A stretch of DNA of 64,000 nt, from contig NZ_CP050698.1 in assembly GCF_005116655.2 (NCBI RefSeq), positions 2,200,501-2,264,500 of the forward strand. The letters are read 5' to 3'. Within the stretch, counting starts at the first letter, position 1. The number at the start of each line of letters is the position of its first letter. The notes below the pieces were generated by a model that saw nothing but the letters and a program-made list of their open reading frames with translations, did no database searches and was not told the DNA's origin. This document shows, piece by piece, positions 18,088 through 27,889 of the stretch. The DNA is from Desulfosediminicola flagellatus. GTDB lineage: Bacteria > Desulfobacterota > Desulfobulbia > Desulfobulbales > Desulfocapsaceae. The position numbers were made by a program, and so were the translations under genes.

Positions 18088-19467
18088 ATGCGGATGTATC
18101 TAACAAAAATCAAAACATATTTACTACCTCTTGTGGTGGCAATTTCTGTCGTGCTATTGAGCTCATGCAGCACAATTCCTCAGGGGAACTATACGGCGCT
18201 TGCAGAACAGGAACGTCAACGTGTGACGGAGTGGCCTGCACAGGAAGAGGGGGCTGAAAAAACAACATACCTCGGGGAACTTATCAGGGATCCTGAACTT
18301 GATTCACTGATAGAGGAAGCCCTGCAGGCAAATCCGAATTTGCAGCAGACCGTTTTGACATTGAAGATTCTCGGTGCACAGCGTCAGCAGACAACTGCTG
18401 ATCGTCTTCCCAAGGCGCAATTCGACGCAGGTGCAGGTAAAGACGAGGGTGATGATGAAAGCTATAGCGGTTCGCTCAGTATCAGTTGGGAAGTTGACCT
18501 TTGGAAGAAACTTGCAGACAGTGAAAATGCGGCAGTAATGGACGAAGCAGAACAGCAGGCATTGCTTGAGGCAGTACGCCTTTCACTCACTGCGGAAGTT
18601 ATGAAAGAATGGCTGGGCCTGATCAGTGACCAGAACACCATCGATATAGAAAGACTCCGCCTGGAAAATCTCGAAAAAAACGAACTCTATATACTACAGC
18701 GATATCGCAGCGGTATTGGCAACCTTGAAGATCTGGACAGTGCCCGTACCTCGACATCTGTTTCAAGAGCATCCCTTGAAGGGTATCAGGAAAATCTGTC
18801 ACAAAGACAACGAACCCTGAAAACTCTTCTTGGTCGTATTGGAAGCACAGATCTCACAGCGAAAGCGTCATACCCTGAAGTTCTAACTCCACTTGCTGAT
18901 CTGCCAGATCAAACCCTGCAGCGTCGTCCTGATCTGCAGGCAGCTTATTTTGCTATTAAAGCAGCAGATTTGAGAACGTCTGTTGCGTATAAAGATTTGC
19001 TTCCGAGCATAAGTCTTCAGGCAGCCCTGGAGGATATCGGAGATTCACCACAATCCATGCTGCTGAGTGATCCTTTATGGGGTTTGCTCGGCCAATTGAC
19101 CGCACCTGTTTTTCAGGGGGGAAAGCTTAAAGCTGCAGCTGAAGTCGCAAAGTTAAAGACAGCACAGAGCTATGAAGCCTATCGTGAAACCCTGCTGGAG
19201 GCCATAAGTGAAGTAGAAAACGCCTTGAGCCTGGAGCAGTCAATCACTCGTCAGCAAAACCATATAACCTCTGCGCTGGCAAGTGCCCGTAATTCTCTAG
19301 AAAGATATCAGGAGAGCTACAGGTCCGGTCTGGTTGATATACTTGACCTGCTCACCGTTCAGGAAAAAACATTTGATCTTGCATCACAACTAGATACCCT
19401 CATTTACGAACGCCTGACAAACCGGATTGACCTTGGTCTGGCGCTTGGCCTTGGAGTAGAAAAATGA
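18088..19467 (+). CDS. Efflux outer-membrane lipoprotein (OMF/NodT family)
   Basis: TolC-type outer-membrane factor. From the ATG at 18088 there is a lipoprotein signal ending in the lipobox LLSSC, then two homologous halves rich in long amphipathic helices (YRSGIGNLEDLDSARTS in the first, YRSGLVDILDLLTVQEK in the second). The repeated YrxGxxxxLDLLxAq pattern is the hallmark of the family. It forms the outer-membrane channel for the next two gene products. An earlier in-frame ATG at 18049 lacks a ribosome site; GGAG lies before 18088. Its gene overlaps the next by four bases. Confidence 0.88.
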   Translation: MRMYLTKIKTYLLPLVVAISVVLLSSCSTIPQGNYTALAEQERQRVTEWPAQEEGAEKTTYLGELIRDPELDSLIEEALQANPNLQQTVLTLKILGAQRQQTTADRLPKAQFDAGAGKDEGDDESYSGSLSISWEVDLWKKLADSENAAVMDEAEQQALLEAVRLSLTAEVMKEWLGLISDQNTIDIERLRLENLEKNELYILQRYRSGIGNLEDLDSARTSTSVSRASLEGYQENLSQRQRTLKTLLGRIGSTDLTAKASYPEVLTPLADLPDQTLQRRPDLQAAYFAIKAADLRTSVAYKDLLPSISLQAALEDIGDSPQSMLLSDPLWGLLGQLTAPVFQGGKLKAAAEVAKLKTAQSYEAYRETLLEAISEVENALSLEQSITRQQNHITSALASARNSLERYQESYRSGLVDILDLLTVQEKTFDLASQLDTLIYERLTNRIDLGLALGLGVEK

Positions 19468-20636
19468 AACATCGAATAATAAACTGGTCAACAGTCATTG
19501 TGGCACTCATCATCCTGGCTGCTTCAGTATTGTATACCCGTCAGCTTATAGCCGAGCAAGTGGAAAACCGCCGTCCACCACAGGCGATTCAACCTCAGCG
19601 CCCGGATGTTGCAGTTCTCACCGTTGCAGGCGCTACATATAGTGCAAGAATTCAGGGCTATGGTGAAACGAAAACACATTACAGTCTGACATTAACAGCT
19701 CAGACAAGTGGCCAGGTGATCGATCAGTCAACTCAACTTGAGTCGGGATGCCAGGTAAAGAAAGGAGACGTCCTTATTCAACTTGAAGATAGCGACTATC
19801 AGTCTGCAGTTGCTGATGCTAAAAGTGATCTGGCAAGTGCCAGGTTGAGTTTGCTTGAAGAGCAACGTGAGGCAAATCAGGCGCAGGCGGAGTGGCGCGC
19901 TTCAGGGCTTAGCGGTGAACCGGATTCAGATCTTGTTTTGCATGAGCCTCAACTTGAAGCAGCAAAAGCTGCAGTTGCAAAAGCTGAAGCAGCCCTTGTG
20001 AGTGCAGAAAAAGAATTAAGCCGAACAAAAATCACCTCCCCATTTGATGCTATTGTGGTTGAACGATTAACAACACCGGGCAGCTATCTTCAGGCAGGAA
20101 CCGCAGTCGCTACCTTATACAGCACTGACATGATCGAAGTTGCTGTGCCGCTGTCGACAAGAGATTGGAAAAATCTCCCGGATTCGACAACCCTTATTGG
20201 TAGTTCCTGGCCGGTTCAATTGAAAGGTGTTGAAGATAGTCAGAAATGGTCGGGCAGAGTGCTCCGTGCTGCCCAGCATGTAGATAGTACCAGTCGGCAG
20301 CGTACGCTGATTGTTGCGGTAGATTCTCCGCTGGATCAGGTTCCCCCACTTTTACCTGGAACTTTTGTTGAAGTTGCTATGAGCGGCAGTGAGGTTCACG
20401 ACGTCTGGAAATTGCCAAACTCTGCGCTGAGTCAGCGAGGTGAAATCTGGTATGTGACAGAAAACAATATCCTGGCCAGGTTTTCTACGGAGCCACTATT
20501 CAGCAACGAGAGTTCAATATATATCAATGTCCCAAAAGAGCTGACCCAATCTTCAGTGAAGATAGTGGTCCATCCGCTCAGCAGTTATCTTCCTGGCATG
20601 AACGTTCAGCCGGTTGTGGGGGATGAAAATGCATAA
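19464..20636 (+). CDS. RND efflux periplasmic adaptor (membrane fusion protein)
   Basis: The 390-residue adaptor is anchored by one N-terminal membrane helix. It has the split lipoyl domain (GQVIDQSTQLESGCQVKKGDVLIQL before and ITSPFDAIVVERLTTPGSY after), a short coiled-coil hairpin between them rich in alanine and glutamate, and a beta-barrel and membrane-proximal domain. It bridges the inner-membrane pump and the outer-membrane channel. Its ATG overlaps the stop codon of the channel gene (ATGA) and its own stop overlaps the pump gene start, so the three are translationally coupled. Confidence 0.88.
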   Translation: MKHRIINWSTVIVALIILAASVLYTRQLIAEQVENRRPPQAIQPQRPDVAVLTVAGATYSARIQGYGETKTHYSLTLTAQTSGQVIDQSTQLESGCQVKKGDVLIQLEDSDYQSAVADAKSDLASARLSLLEEQREANQAQAEWRASGLSGEPDSDLVLHEPQLEAAKAAVAKAEAALVSAEKELSRTKITSPFDAIVVERLTTPGSYLQAGTAVATLYSTDMIEVAVPLSTRDWKNLPDSTTLIGSSWPVQLKGVEDSQKWSGRVLRAAQHVDSTSRQRTLIVAVDSPLDQVPPLLPGTFVEVAMSGSEVHDVWKLPNSALSQRGEIWYVTENNILARFSTEPLFSNESSIYINVPKELTQSSVKIVVHPLSSYLPGMNVQPVVGDENA

Positions 20637-23600
20637 TTCAAATACTACAAAAGGGATTATCCCATGGTTTGTATCCAACCCGGTAGCTGCTAATCTCCTG
20701 TTGATGCTGGTCATTGTCCTTGGAGTCTGGCAGTTGACGACCTTACGCAAAGAGGCGTTTCCAAGTATGGAACCCCACGCGATAAATGTATCGGTCTCGT
20801 ATAGCAGTGGTTCAGCACAGCAGGCTGAGGAAGGTCTTGCAATAAAAATTGAGGACCAGCTTGAAGACGTGAGTGGAATTGACACGGTTACCAGCCAGTC
20901 TACCAGCAGCGGTGTTACGGTTTCTATAGAAAAGCAGGATGATTACGATCTTGACCAATTATTCGAAGATGTGACGACTAAGATCGATGCCATTTCCACA
21001 TTTCCTGCTGATGCTAAAAATCCAATCATTGAGAAAGCAGAGCGTAAAGAGCATTCTCTCTGGTTGCAGCTTTATGGCAATGCGGACAGGCAGACATTGC
21101 AACAACTTGCAGATGACTTGAAAACTGATTTGCTGGCAGAAGACGCCATCAGCAGGGTCAGTATTTCTGGTCGCAAAGATCCTATGATGGTTGTTGAAAT
21201 AGAAGAAGCGAGGTTACGGGCATATGGCTTATCGCTTTCTGATGTGGAGGACGCTATTAACCAGGGTTCTTCGAGTACGGCAACTGCCGTAATGCGAAAT
21301 GAACACCTCAATCTTCAGCTCAAATCTTCTGAGCAGGCGTACCAGAAAGAAGACTTTGCCGCCATTCCACTTCTTACCACCAGCGATGGTCATAGATTAT
21401 TACTTGGAGAGGTGGCAACGATCAATGACACCTTTGATGACGAAACTGCTGTATTGTCGCGCTATAACGGTCAAGATACTATTTCTCTGCAGGTTATCAC
21501 TACAGGCATGGATGATATTTCTGATTCTGCAAAGAGCGCCCGTAAGGTAGCTGAGCAGTGGCAGGACGGCTCCAAACTTGTCGAAGGAGTGGAGCTTGCC
21601 ACCTGGTATGACCGCTCTACCTCAATTAATCAGCGCTTGCAGTTGCTGATCAAAAATGCCCTGTCAGGTATAGCCCTGGTTTTTATCCTGCTTGCTGTGT
21701 TTTTAAACCTTACTGTTGCCTTCTGGGTTGCAATGGGATTGCCCTTTATCTTCTTTGGAACCCTCTATTGTATGGGGACCAGCTTCATAGGTCTTACACT
21801 GAATGAATTCACAACCTTCGGCTTTATAATGGCTCTGGGTATTGTTGTGGATGATGCGGTGGTGGTGGGTGAAAGCGTGTATACCCAGCGTGCCCAAAAT
21901 GGTGATACTATCGAGAATACCATCAAGGGGACAATGCGTGTCGCGCTACCCACTATTTTTGGTGTTTTTACGACTGTGGCAGCATTTTTTGCTCTATCAC
22001 AAATTAGCGGACGCCTTGGTGAACTCTATTCACAGTTTGCAATGGTTGTGGCCATTTGTCTGGTTCTCTCTGTTATAGAGTCAAAGCTTATTTTGCCGGC
22101 TCATCTGGCACATCTTAACACCAGACCACAAAGTTCAAGTAACCCGCTCACACGTCTCTGGCAGATGGTTCAACATGGTGCTGACCGGGCTCTTAACATT
22201 TTTACTGAACGCTGTTACCGGCCGGTTATTGAATATGCTCTTCACTATCGCTATGCTGTGATAATCGTGTTTATCGCCCTTTTTGTTCTTGTTGTTTCGA
22301 TGCCATTTGCAGGAGTGTTGCGGGTGAGTTTCTTTCCTGATATTCCAGGCGACACGGTGACGGCATCACTTACAATGCAAAACGATACCAGTTTTGGCCA
22401 GACTCATGATGCTCTTGGGCTTCTGGAGCAACGGGCCTATCAGGCAGATCAGGAATTGAGTGGTGAGTCTGCAATCTCGTATATTACAAGTCTGCAGGTG
22501 TTGGCTGAGGCAGATCAATCCGGTACGATAACACTTAAACTAAGCAGTGAAGCGCCCTATGATATAAATTCATTCACACGTCACTGGCAGAAGTTGGCTG
22601 GCTTGCCGGAAGGTACACGGTCTCTCAGTGTCCAGAACACCCGTAGAATGGTTGATGCGTTGCGAATTGAGCTTCGTGCGACAGATGATAGTATTTTGAC
22701 AGCCGCTGGAGAAAAGCTCAAAGAAGAGCTGCAGAATATGTCGTCTGTGAGCGGTATCGAAGACAATCTACAACCGGGTCAACCGCAGTTGCAGCTCAAA
22801 CTGACAGAGCAGGGAAGGGCACTCGGCATGACAACAGAGATGCTTTCCGAACAAATTTATCAGGGGTTCAGTGGCCAGGTTGTGCAGCGTTATCAACGCA
22901 ATAGTGATGAAATAGAAGTGAAGGTCCGCTACCCGGAAGGCGAGCGTCAGAATAGCGCCGACCTCCTTAAATCATCGGTACGAACGAGTGACGGCACGGT
23001 ATTGCCTTTATCCAGTGTGGCCACGGTAACTTACGGCTATACTCGAGACACAATTACCCGCATAGATGGAAAGCGTGCTGTGTACATTTCTGCTGATGTT
23101 GACAAAGATGCAGTGTCTGCAACCGAACTTGTCAGTACGCTAAAGACTACAGCAGCATCTGAACTTCAGGCAAACTATCCGGGGTTATCTCTTCACTTTG
23201 CCGGTGAAGCCGAGCAACAGGCTGAAACACAAAACTCTATGGTCCAGGTGTTTTGCATTGCTATGCTCGCTATTTACATGTTACTGGCAATCCCATTGAA
23301 ATCATATGTGCAGCCTCTGCTCATTATGACTGCAATACCTTTTGGTATAGTCGGGGCAATTATCGGTCACTGGATAAATGATCTCTCTTTAGGTATACTC
23401 TCGCTCAATGGCATAATTGCACTCAGCGGAGTGGTGGTAAACGACAGCCTGCTATTGGTGTCGAGGTTCAATACTTTAAGAGCCGAAGGTTGTGACTTAC
23501 ATGATGCAATTAGTGAAGCCTGTCGTAATCGACTTCGTGCTGTGCTGCTCACCTCGTTCACCACTTTTGCAGGACTTATGCCTTTGCTTGGTGAAACATC

Positions 23601-23781
23601 ACTGCAGGCTCAATTTCTTATTCCGGCGGCGGTGTCGCTTGCTTACGGCATTATGTTTGCAACGTTGATTACTCTGATATTAATACCTTCGCTGCTGATG
23701 ATTCAGGCAGATGCAGTACGAGGTTTGGTCGCAATTAAGCGATGGTATTTTCCTGAAAAAGGCCAGCAACAGGTATGTTAA
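20629..23781 (+). CDS. RND-family efflux pump, inner-membrane transporter
   Basis: A protein of about 1050 residues with twelve membrane helices and two large periplasmic loops. The proton-relay aspartates are present in GIVVDDAVVVGES (helix 4). The N-terminus (WFVSNPVAANLLLMLV) differs from AcrB-type pumps and fits the less studied RND group found with two-component genes. The ATG at 20629 is preferred because GGGGG stands six bases before it. The operon's own regulators suggest envelope-stress or metal/drug induction, but the substrate is unknown. Confidence 0.9.
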   Translation: MHNSNTTKGIIPWFVSNPVAANLLLMLVIVLGVWQLTTLRKEAFPSMEPHAINVSVSYSSGSAQQAEEGLAIKIEDQLEDVSGIDTVTSQSTSSGVTVSIEKQDDYDLDQLFEDVTTKIDAISTFPADAKNPIIEKAERKEHSLWLQLYGNADRQTLQQLADDLKTDLLAEDAISRVSISGRKDPMMVVEIEEARLRAYGLSLSDVEDAINQGSSSTATAVMRNEHLNLQLKSSEQAYQKEDFAAIPLLTTSDGHRLLLGEVATINDTFDDETAVLSRYNGQDTISLQVITTGMDDISDSAKSARKVAEQWQDGSKLVEGVELATWYDRSTSINQRLQLLIKNALSGIALVFILLAVFLNLTVAFWVAMGLPFIFFGTLYCMGTSFIGLTLNEFTTFGFIMALGIVVDDAVVVGESVYTQRAQNGDTIENTIKGTMRVALPTIFGVFTTVAAFFALSQISGRLGELYSQFAMVVAICLVLSVIESKLILPAHLAHLNTRPQSSSNPLTRLWQMVQHGADRALNIFTERCYRPVIEYALHYRYAVIIVFIALFVLVVSMPFAGVLRVSFFPDIPGDTVTASLTMQNDTSFGQTHDALGLLEQRAYQADQELSGESAISYITSLQVLAEADQSGTITLKLSSEAPYDINSFTRHWQKLAGLPEGTRSLSVQNTRRMVDALRIELRATDDSILTAAGEKLKEELQNMSSVSGIEDNLQPGQPQLQLKLTEQGRALGMTTEMLSEQIYQGFSGQVVQRYQRNSDEIEVKVRYPEGERQNSADLLKSSVRTSDGTVLPLSSVATVTYGYTRDTITRIDGKRAVYISADVDKDAVSATELVSTLKTTAASELQANYPGLSLHFAGEAEQQAETQNSMVQVFCIAMLAIYMLLAIPLKSYVQPLLIMTAIPFGIVGAIIGHWINDLSLGILSLNGIIALSGVVVNDSLLLVSRFNTLRAEGCDLHDAISEACRNRLRAVLLTSFTTFAGLMPLLGETSLQAQFLIPAAVSLAYGIMFATLITLILIPSLLMIQADAVRGLVAIKRWYFPEKGQQQVC

Positions 23782-24452
23782 ACGTGCTCCTTGTGGAAGA
23801 TGATCTCGATCTGGCGGATACTATCGTCGAGTATCTTGAGATTGAAGGAATACGTTGTATCCATGGTGCAAACGGTATGGCCGGACTGCAGTTGGCAAAA
23901 GAGGGTGGATATCAGGTATTATTGCTTGATATTAACCTGCCACGACTGGACGGTTTGAGTCTGTGTGAGCAATTACGAAGTTCCGGAGATGACACGCCGA
24001 TCCTGATGCTGACGGCACGCGACGGTCTGGATGACAAATTGGCAGGCTTTCAGGCAGGAACCGATGATTATCTGGTGAAACCCTTCGCCCTGCTGGAACT
24101 CGTGGTGCGACTTAAAGCCCTCTCGCGCAGGCGTAGTGGTCAGGTTCGTAAATTATCCTGCGCGGATCTTGAAATGAATCTCACCGACAAAACTGTCACC
24201 AGGGGCGGCAGCATAGTAAAATTATCACCCACAGGCTGGCGATTGCTGGAAGCGTTACTTCGGGCATCCCCCGAAGTTATTTCCAGGCAGGATTTGGAAG
24301 AAGCGGTATGGAATGATGATATCCCAGATAGCAACAGCCTGAAAGTTCATATATTTAATCTGCGTAAGGCAATTGATGTGCCGTTTTCCAATCCTTTGCT
24401 GCAGACAATAACCGGGCACGGTTTCGCTATGCGAGAGAAGTCTTCATTATGA
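23775..24452 (+). CDS. OmpR/PhoB-family response regulator
   Basis: The 225-residue regulator has a receiver domain with the acidic pocket EDD near residue 9, phospho-acceptor aspartate in LLLDINLPRLDG (near residue 52), T/K switch residues (MLTARD, YLVKPF) and a C-terminal winged helix of the QseB/PmrA kind. It overlaps the 3' end of the pump gene by seven bases and the kinase gene by four, so it belongs to the efflux operon. It probably binds the direct repeat at 17956-17972, an inference from box form and spacing. Confidence 0.92.
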   Translation: MLNVLLVEDDLDLADTIVEYLEIEGIRCIHGANGMAGLQLAKEGGYQVLLLDINLPRLDGLSLCEQLRSSGDDTPILMLTARDGLDDKLAGFQAGTDDYLVKPFALLELVVRLKALSRRRSGQVRKLSCADLEMNLTDKTVTRGGSIVKLSPTGWRLLEALLRASPEVISRQDLEEAVWNDDIPDSNSLKVHIFNLRKAIDVPFSNPLLQTITGHGFAMREKSSL

Positions 24453-25741
24453 AGTACAAGATTAGTCTTAAACTGTTTGTTACCCTGGCATTTTCATTAC
24501 TCGCTGTGGTGCTTGTTATAGGCTATTCGCTACTCAGTGCACACTATTATCATATGGGGATGGACAGTGTCACTGCCAGCAATATGGAGGAGACTGCCCG
24601 CAGCTATGTTAAATTAGTTCCGCCAGCCAAACGAACCCAGTTCGAACATTTCAGAGGGTATAGGATTTCCAGTAACTGGAATACTATTCCCCTTGATCTC
24701 CAGACCGCCTTTGGTACCAAACCTCCCGAGCAGGGATTGTCAATAGAAGTAGAAAAGGACAACTGGTTCAATAAGCCTGATATCGTCTATTTTGTTTATC
24801 GATATCAGGACGACAATGGAACGTTGTTTGTTACCCGGCGTGGCTCCAGAGCTAATGCTCCTCCGCTCATTGGTCGTAATGCAGCGGAAAGTCGGAAAAT
24901 GCTGTTTGCCATCAGCGCTTCAACTGCAGGATTAATCGGGGTTACAATTTTGTTTTTGCTGCGACGTGTTTCGCGGCCTGTAGCGTCATTGGGGCAATGG
25001 GCTCGATCTCTGAACGCTGAAAACCTGAGTGAACCACCTCCTGATTTCTCCTACCCGGAACTCAACGATTTGGCGTATCTGATCAGAAACAGTCTTTCTT
25101 CTGTTCAGGAGAGTCTTGACCGAGAGCACAGTTTTTTGCGTCATGCGAGTCATGAACTACGAACCCCGATAACCGTTATGCGTAACAATATAGAATTGTT
25201 ACATAAAATAAAAGAAACAACGGCCTTTGAGCGAAGTGCTCCGCTGGAAAAAGCAATTGACCGGATGGATAGAGCCAGTTTGAATATGCAGTATCTGACA
25301 GAGACGCTTTTATGGTTGAGCAGAAAGGAAATGCAGACACTTCCGGGTAAACAGATTGAGTTGGATAGTTTGCTGGAAGAACTGGTGGATGAGATGAAAT
25401 ATCTCCTCGATAGAAAAGATGTTCAACTGAAAGTAGAGACAAATCCGTGTACAGTGTTTTTACCCGAATTTCCAGTCAGAATTGTATTGGGAAATTTGAT
25501 TCGGAATGCGTTTCAGCACACCTGGGAAGGATGTATTACCATTCACCAGCAAGACAATCGTGTTGTTGTCTTCAACCCGCAATTGCCTGCTGGTTCTGAT
25601 CAAAACGAATTGGGTTTTGGCCTTGGACTGCAATTAACCAGGCAGTTAATACGAAAGCTGAACTGGAAATATGTCGATGAATCGACACCTTCTACTCATC
25701 AGGTGTCGGTCCTATTTGATAGTGGGCATGCCATATCTTAA
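24449..25741 (+). CDS. Sensor histidine kinase of the efflux operon
   Basis: The 430-residue kinase has an N-terminal membrane helix, a periplasmic sensor of about 125 residues, a second helix (about 155-170), a HAMP-like linker, a dimerisation domain with the catalytic histidine in RHASHELRTPITV, an N-box (NLIRNAFQHT) and a glycine box (GFGLGLQL). Its start codon overlaps the regulator stop (ATGA). It likely phosphorylates the preceding response regulator. The short C-terminal ATPase domain lacks a typical long F-box region, which is common in QseC-like kinases. Confidence 0.9.
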   Translation: MKYKISLKLFVTLAFSLLAVVLVIGYSLLSAHYYHMGMDSVTASNMEETARSYVKLVPPAKRTQFEHFRGYRISSNWNTIPLDLQTAFGTKPPEQGLSIEVEKDNWFNKPDIVYFVYRYQDDNGTLFVTRRGSRANAPPLIGRNAAESRKMLFAISASTAGLIGVTILFLLRRVSRPVASLGQWARSLNAENLSEPPPDFSYPELNDLAYLIRNSLSSVQESLDREHSFLRHASHELRTPITVMRNNIELLHKIKETTAFERSAPLEKAIDRMDRASLNMQYLTETLLWLSRKEMQTLPGKQIELDSLLEELVDEMKYLLDRKDVQLKVETNPCTVFLPEFPVRIVLGNLIRNAFQHTWEGCITIHQQDNRVVVFNPQLPAGSDQNELGFGLGLQLTRQLIRKLNWKYVDESTPSTHQVSVLFDSGHAIS

Positions 25742-25813
25742 CGAAAAAAAATCTATAACATGTTGTTCCACTTACAAAAAATTCCACATCCACCTTTGCG
25801 GGTGTCACCGGCC

Positions 25814-26443
25814 TTACGAATGACTAAGACCGGAGCGCAGCATTTGAATCAGGCCGTCGAGCATAAGAGGAATTTCATTCTCTACATCTAAAAGATCTGG
25901 AAAGAAAATCCAGTTGGTTGCCAGTCCGTCAATAAACGACAGTGTGGCAATGCTGCCGAGACGAACATTGAGGTCTTCGGGCAACTGCCCCTGCTTGATA
26001 GCATTTCGCAGAATTTTTTCTATCTTCTGTTGGCCCTCGCGGTGACAGTTGACCCTATGAACATGAAGGGTACCAGTATCTTCTACCGCTTCGCATTTAC
26101 TTATTAAAATCTTGAATAACTGCAGTACCCGCGGATCGTTTTTAAGACTCTTAAAAAAACTAATATAGGTCTCTTTCAATTTACCCAGCGGATCTGGAGT
26201 GTCCGGATTCTCACTTGCACGTGACAGAGGTTCAAAGGGCAGGAGGAGCTGCTCCCAAAGATCAGCGAGCATATCCTCCTTATTTTTGAAATGCCAGTAT
26301 ATAGCGCCTCTGGTCACACCAGCTTCTTTGGCGATATCTGCCAAAGTGCTGCCGGAGACACCACGAACAGAAAAAACCTTTACCGCTGCATCCAGAATAG
26401 CTTCGCGGGTTTTCAAGGCTTCTTCTTTCGTCTTACGGGCCAT
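25814..26443 (-). CDS. TetR/AcrR-family repressor
   Basis: The 209-residue protein opens with a TetR helix-turn-helix (residues about 10-57: AILDAAVKVFSVRGVSGSTLADIAKEAGVTRGAIYWHF pattern) and has an AcrR-type C-terminal ligand domain. It is the last gene of the second efflux operon, 14 bases after the channel gene. It is the obvious candidate to bind the AcrR-like palindrome at 32,314-32,335 in front of the operon. AAGGAAC precedes the ATG. Confidence 0.9.
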   Translation of the reverse strand: MARKTKEEALKTREAILDAAVKVFSVRGVSGSTLADIAKEAGVTRGAIYWHFKNKEDMLADLWEQLLLPFEPLSRASENPDTPDPLGKLKETYISFFKSLKNDPRVLQLFKILISKCEAVEDTGTLHVHRVNCHREGQQKIEKILRNAIKQGQLPEDLNVRLGSIATLSFIDGLATNWIFFPDLLDVENEIPLMLDGLIQMLRSGLSHS

Positions 26444-26457
26444 AATTGTTCCTTGTG

Positions 26458-27885
26458 TTATTTCGTATATTCTTTCCAGCCGCCTCCAAGAACCTTATAA
26501 ACGGTTACCTGGTTTTCAAGCTGAGCACGTTTTAAAGTAAGATAATTCTGCCTGGAGCTGTACAACGAACGCTGGGCATCCAACAATGTAAGAAAACTAT
26601 CAACCCCTTGTTGATATCGGTTGCTGGCATGGCTGTAATACTCTTCATTTGCCAGCAGATTAGCCTGTTGAGCAATCAGCTGTTGCTGATAGGTTTCACT
26701 GGCAGACAGGGCATCAGAGACTTCCCTGAATGCGGTCTGAATAGCTTTCTCATATCTGACAACATAGAGTTCTTTTTGTATTTTTGCCACATCAAGTTCC
26801 GCCTGCAATTTGCCTGCAGTAAAAATTGGCAGACTTATAGAAGGCGAAAATAACCAGGAGCCATTTCCGCTATCAAAAAGTTCACTCAGATCAGAGCTGC
26901 CGATACCTGCACTTGCAGTTAACCTGACTGTAGGGAAAAAGGCTGCCCTGGCTGCCCCTATATTGGCATTTGCTCCGATTAACTCATGCTCTGCAGCCAT
27001 TATATCCGGTCGCTGCAGCAACACTTCCGACGAGACGGCTGAAGGCATAACAGATAGAGGTTCAAACTCTTGCAGTGAACCAATTTCACTCAGTATAGTC
27101 TGTGGTAGACTGGTACCGATAAGTAATGTGAGATTATGAAGATCCTGAAGTACCTGCCTCCGATACAAAGCCGAATTGGCTTTCACAGATTCAAGACTGG
27201 TACGCGCCTGTGCCAGGTCGAGTTGATTGGCAATGCCAGCATCAACCCGCTGTTGGATAAGGCGATAGGAGTCCTCTTCGACCTGCCGTGTCTGTTCTGT
27301 AATATATAATAATTCCCTATCAGTAAGCCAGGTGATATACGCATTGGCTACTTCTGCAATAAGGCTTATAGTTGCACTCTTGCGGGTCTCTTCCAGTGCC
27401 AGATATTGTTCGAGTGCCTGATCATTGAGATTGCGGATCCGACCGTAAAAATCGAGCTCATAAGAAGTGCTTGCCACCTCAAGTGAATAGGATTCGCTGG
27501 TAGCGGCACCACCACTGGTCGGGCCACGTTGTTTAATGCCGCTTGCGTCACCAGATATATTCGGAAATAAGGCCGAGCGCTGGATACGGAACTGAGCCTG
27601 ATACGCTTCCACATTAAGGGCTGTTTCGCGCAGATCTCTGTTATTGGTTAATGATAGTTTAATAAGTTCTTGCAGGCCTGGATCTGTAAAGACATCACGC
27701 CAGCCGAGATCTGAAATAAGGCCTGAGCGTGTGTCGTCTGCATTCAATTCGGCCTTTTGGGCCTCACTTATCGGAAATTCGTCTGTTACAGGTAACCCCG
27801 GCCGTAGATATTCAGGAGCCATGGCACAGCCGTTCAACATCAGAAACAGAGAAGCTGCGGCACATAATTTTTTTGTAATAGTCAT
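26458..27885 (-). CDS. Efflux outer-membrane lipoprotein (OprM-like)
   Basis: TolC/NodT-family channel of 475 residues from the ATG at 27,885. It has a lipoprotein signal with lipobox LNGC, a MAPEYLRPGLP start typical of OprM/CmeC, and two repeats ending in RVDAGIANQLDLAQARTS and RYQQGVDSFLTLLDAQRS. It exports through the outer membrane with the adjacent AcrAB-like pair. AGGAGA lies before this ATG; upstream in-frame codons fall inside the pump gene. It begins four bases after the pump gene stops. Confidence 0.9.
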   Translation of the reverse strand: MTITKKLCAAASLFLMLNGCAMAPEYLRPGLPVTDEFPISEAQKAELNADDTRSGLISDLGWRDVFTDPGLQELIKLSLTNNRDLRETALNVEAYQAQFRIQRSALFPNISGDASGIKQRGPTSGGAATSESYSLEVASTSYELDFYGRIRNLNDQALEQYLALEETRKSATISLIAEVANAYITWLTDRELLYITEQTRQVEEDSYRLIQQRVDAGIANQLDLAQARTSLESVKANSALYRRQVLQDLHNLTLLIGTSLPQTILSEIGSLQEFEPLSVMPSAVSSEVLLQRPDIMAAEHELIGANANIGAARAAFFPTVRLTASAGIGSSDLSELFDSGNGSWLFSPSISLPIFTAGKLQAELDVAKIQKELYVVRYEKAIQTAFREVSDALSASETYQQQLIAQQANLLANEEYYSHASNRYQQGVDSFLTLLDAQRSLYSSRQNYLTLKRAQLENQVTVYKVLGGGWKEYTK

Positions 27886-27889
27886 ACAA

